Assembly (NCBI GenBank): GCA_016781225.1
Contig: JADDQT010000022.1
Span: 1-15,672, forward strand
Length of the DNA stretch: 15,672 nt
Direction of reading: 5' to 3'
Source of the DNA: Actinomycetota bacterium
GTDB taxonomy: Bacteria; Actinomycetota; Acidimicrobiia; Acidimicrobiales; GCA-2861595
The notes below the pieces were generated by a model. The model made no database searches. It was given only the letters and a program-made list of their open reading frames with translations, and was not told where the DNA came from. Made by a program: the position numbers and the translations under genes. Below are positions 14,095 through 15,672 of this stretch, in pieces (within the stretch, counting starts at the first letter, position 1; the number at the start of each line of letters is the position of its first letter).

Positions 14095-14856
14095 ATGATC
14101 AAACTGCTGCAGCGAGTGGGTCGCTACGTCACCGCCGCCCTCACCGGCAAGTTCAACGAGAAGGCCGATCCCAAGGTCCAGCTCGAGCAGGCCATCGCCG
14201 AGGCCCAAGAGCAGCACCGCCGGCTAACCGAGCAGGCAGCCAACGTGGTGGCCAACCAGAAGCAGACCGAGATGCGCCTGAACCGGGCCATGGAGGAGCT
14301 GGAGAAGGTCAACGGGTCGGCGCGCCAGGCGGTGAAGATGGCCGACGAGGCAGCCAAGCGGGGTGACACGGCCAAGGCCGCCGAGTACACCCGCGCCGCC
14401 GAGGCCTTCGCCAACCGCCTCATCACCACCGAGAAGGAGGTCGAGTCGCTGAAGGCTCTCAGCCTCCAGACCGCCCAGGCCTCCGACCAGGCCAAGGCCG
14501 CCGTGGCTCAGAACTCCTCGGCCCTCCAGAAGAGGCTGAGCCAGCGCCAGAAGCTCCTTTCCCAGCTCGACCAGGCCAAGATGCAGGAGCAGATGAACAC
14601 GGCCATGGCCAGCCTGTCGGAGACCGTGGGCCAGGACGTGCCTACCCTCGAAGAGGTCCAGGACAAGATCGAGCAGCGCTACGCCAGGGCCCTGGGGCGC
14701 AGCGAGCTGCAGGGCGAGTCGGTCGAGACCCACATGCTCGAGGTCGAGCAGGCCCAGATCGACTCCGACGCTCAGGCCCGCCTCGAACAGATCCGTTCCC
14801 AGCTTGGCCTCCCGGCGGGCCAGGAGCCGGGGCCAACAGGCGGCACCACCTCCTAG
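14095..14856 (+). CDS. PspA/IM30 family membrane-stress protein
   Basis: The 253-residue protein is nearly all alpha-helical and highly charged, as in PspA/IM30/Vipp1 (ESCRT-III-like) proteins. The N-terminus MIKLLQRVGRYVTAAL forms the amphipathic membrane-binding helix, followed by the family-typical segment with DPKVQLEQAIAEAQEQ and a long coiled coil to about residue 185. After that come a short acidic linker and a C-terminal helix (about 190-240) ending in a Gly/Pro-rich tail. PspA proteins oligomerise on the inner membrane and preserve it under envelope stress. The usual partner genes pspB, pspC or telA are not visible; instead it follows a membrane-hairpin protein and the solute-binding/VWA lipoprotein. 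The start is the first ATG of the frame. Confidence 0.92.
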   Translation: MIKLLQRVGRYVTAALTGKFNEKADPKVQLEQAIAEAQEQHRRLTEQAANVVANQKQTEMRLNRAMEELEKVNGSARQAVKMADEAAKRGDTAKAAEYTRAAEAFANRLITTEKEVESLKALSLQTAQASDQAKAAVAQNSSALQKRLSQRQKLLSQLDQAKMQEQMNTAMASLSETVGQDVPTLEEVQDKIEQRYARALGRSELQGESVETHMLEVEQAQIDSDAQARLEQIRSQLGLPAGQEPGPTGGTTS

Positions 14857-14879
14857 AGACCTGGAACTACATCCTTCCT

Positions 14880-15422
14880 GTGCCCAAGAGTCAGCGGCTC
14901 TCGACACGCCGCCAGGGCAAGAACCGAGGTACCTCTTCCGTGCAGGGCAATGAGGTCGTGGTGGTCCCCGCCCGGTTCGCGTATTCGGACTACCTGAAGT
15001 GGTCCGTCTACGTGTGCCAGCCCGGACGAGCATTTCGTAACGGGCTGACGCACATCGGCTTCTATGCCGAGGGAGCGATTCAGAGGCACGTCCCCGGCAT
15101 CCTCTACAGGGAGGATCGTGTGGAATTCACGACCGGGGAGGCTGCCCGCCGGCGAGCCGGTTCTGACATAGACCGACGTATCGGCGCCCTTATCGAACCG
15201 CTTCTCTCCAACAGCGAACGCCGTACAGGCCATCAGTATCAGGTGTTCCTGCTCTCGGCCCCAAGAGATCCGGCCACCGTGAGCCTGGATCGGCCGATCG
15301 CCAACGATACGATTGCCTCCACCGGCCGGCCCATCGCGTGGGCCCGGGGACAGCGTTACCTCAATCTGGCCGTTCTACAGCGCCCGGGCCTGAAGGTAAC
15401 CAGTGATCTCCCTTCGAGCTGA
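14880..15422 (+). CDS. Unrecognised 180-residue protein, probably transferred
   Basis: I do not recognise the family. The protein is soluble, with no signal peptide or membrane segment. The first 20 residues are basic and low in structure; the rest looks like a folded alpha/beta domain with striking aromatic/cysteine text (FAYSDYLKWSVYVCQPGRAF, LTHIGFYAEGAIQRHVP) and later QVFLLSAP and GQRYLNLAVL. The start may be GTG 14880 or GTG 14940, the second having a GAGG ten bases before it. Its bases are visibly less GC-rich than the neighbours and use codons such as ATA, GTA and TCT that are rare here. It ends only three bases from the converging proB stop. Both points suggest that it arrived separately from the pspA module. 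Confidence 0.7.
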   Translation: MPKSQRLSTRRQGKNRGTSSVQGNEVVVVPARFAYSDYLKWSVYVCQPGRAFRNGLTHIGFYAEGAIQRHVPGILYREDRVEFTTGEAARRRAGSDIDRRIGALIEPLLSNSERRTGHQYQVFLLSAPRDPATVSLDRPIANDTIASTGRPIAWARGQRYLNLAVLQRPGLKVTSDLPSS

Positions 15423-15425
15423 CGC

Positions 15426-15672
15426 TCACACCAGCACGACCAGGTCATCTCGATGGACGACCTCGTGGGGCAGGTCGGCGGGCAGGTCGGCGGTGCGCTT
15501 GCCGGCCCACTCCTCCACCCTTCGGGAGGGATGACGCACCAGGCCCTTGGCCACCACCTCGCCCGAGAGGTCCGCGATCTCGACGGCGTCCTCGGCCTCG
15601 AAGGCGCCCTCCACGGACACCACGCCGGCGGGTAGCAGCGAGCGGCTCCGCTCCACCAGCGCCGCCCGGGCC
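15426..15672 (-). CDS. proB: Glutamate 5-kinase, C-terminal PUA domain (partial, runs off the window)
   Basis: The frame is open to the window edge and reads ARAALVERSRSLLPAGVV, followed by a segment with VSVEGAFEAEDAVEIAD and GEVVAKGLV. This is the end of ProB: the junction after the amino-acid-kinase domain and the PUA domain, which contributes to binding and feedback regulation in many ProB proteins. About 81 codons plus the stop at 15426-15428 are present. ProB makes gamma-glutamyl phosphate for ProA. The two genes normally lie side by side; here the next minus-strand gene is proA at 10399, about 5 kb away. No terminator is visible in the three bases between this gene and the convergent unknown gene. 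Confidence 0.9.
   Translation of the reverse strand, partial: ARAALVERSRSLLPAGVVSVEGAFEAEDAVEIADLSGEVVAKGLVRHPSRRVEEWAGKRTADLPADLPHEVVHRDDLVVLV

Overview
The window is about 70% GC with tightly packed, overlapping genes. It carries both a mycothiol enzyme (Mca) and three ergothioneine enzymes (EgtB, EgtC, EgtD), which points to Actinomycetota. The overall style (class II gene neighbourhoods, SCP2-like small protein, ECF sigma with zinc anti-sigma) suggests an Acidimicrobiia-like lineage, but that finer placement is inference. No tRNA, rRNA, CRISPR array or insertion sequence was found.

Minus strand, 1-2126: a partial zinc-binding anti-sigma factor and its ECF sigma factor (ATGA overlap), a small SCP2-like protein, and the mycothiol S-conjugate amidase mca. 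A perfect GC-rich hairpin (2166-2189) separates this block from the next gene.

Minus strand, 2212-3069: a secreted CAP/SCP-domain protein with an unusual arginine/lysine-rich tail. Its leader holds a well-conserved cyclic di-GMP-I (GEMM) riboswitch, a translational expression platform that can hide the ribosome binding site, and, just upstream, a match to a FliA/WhiG (sigma-28 type) promoter. In other actinobacteria WhiG is itself held by the c-di-GMP-dependent anti-sigma RsiG, so this gene may be gated twice by the same second messenger. This is the most interesting signal in the window.

Minus strand, 3173-10433: a seven-gene, mostly translationally coupled operon, read proA, MoxR-type AAA+ ATPase, CoxE-like VWA protein, histidine phosphatase, egtB, egtC, egtD. 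Five of the six junctions are short overlaps or gaps of 18 bp or less. It appears to start at a leaderless promoter directly in front of proA. egtA and egtE are not in the window.

Plus strand, 10453-14856: a divergent four-gene envelope-stress-like module: a solute-binding-like exported protein, a lipoprotein combining a solute-binding domain with a VWA domain, a membrane hairpin plus coiled-coil protein, and a PspA/IM30 protein. A lower-GC gene of unknown function follows (14880-15422). The last 247 bases are the C-terminal PUA domain of glutamate 5-kinase (proB) on the minus strand, so about 5 kb of plus-strand genes sits between proB and proA, which are usually adjacent.
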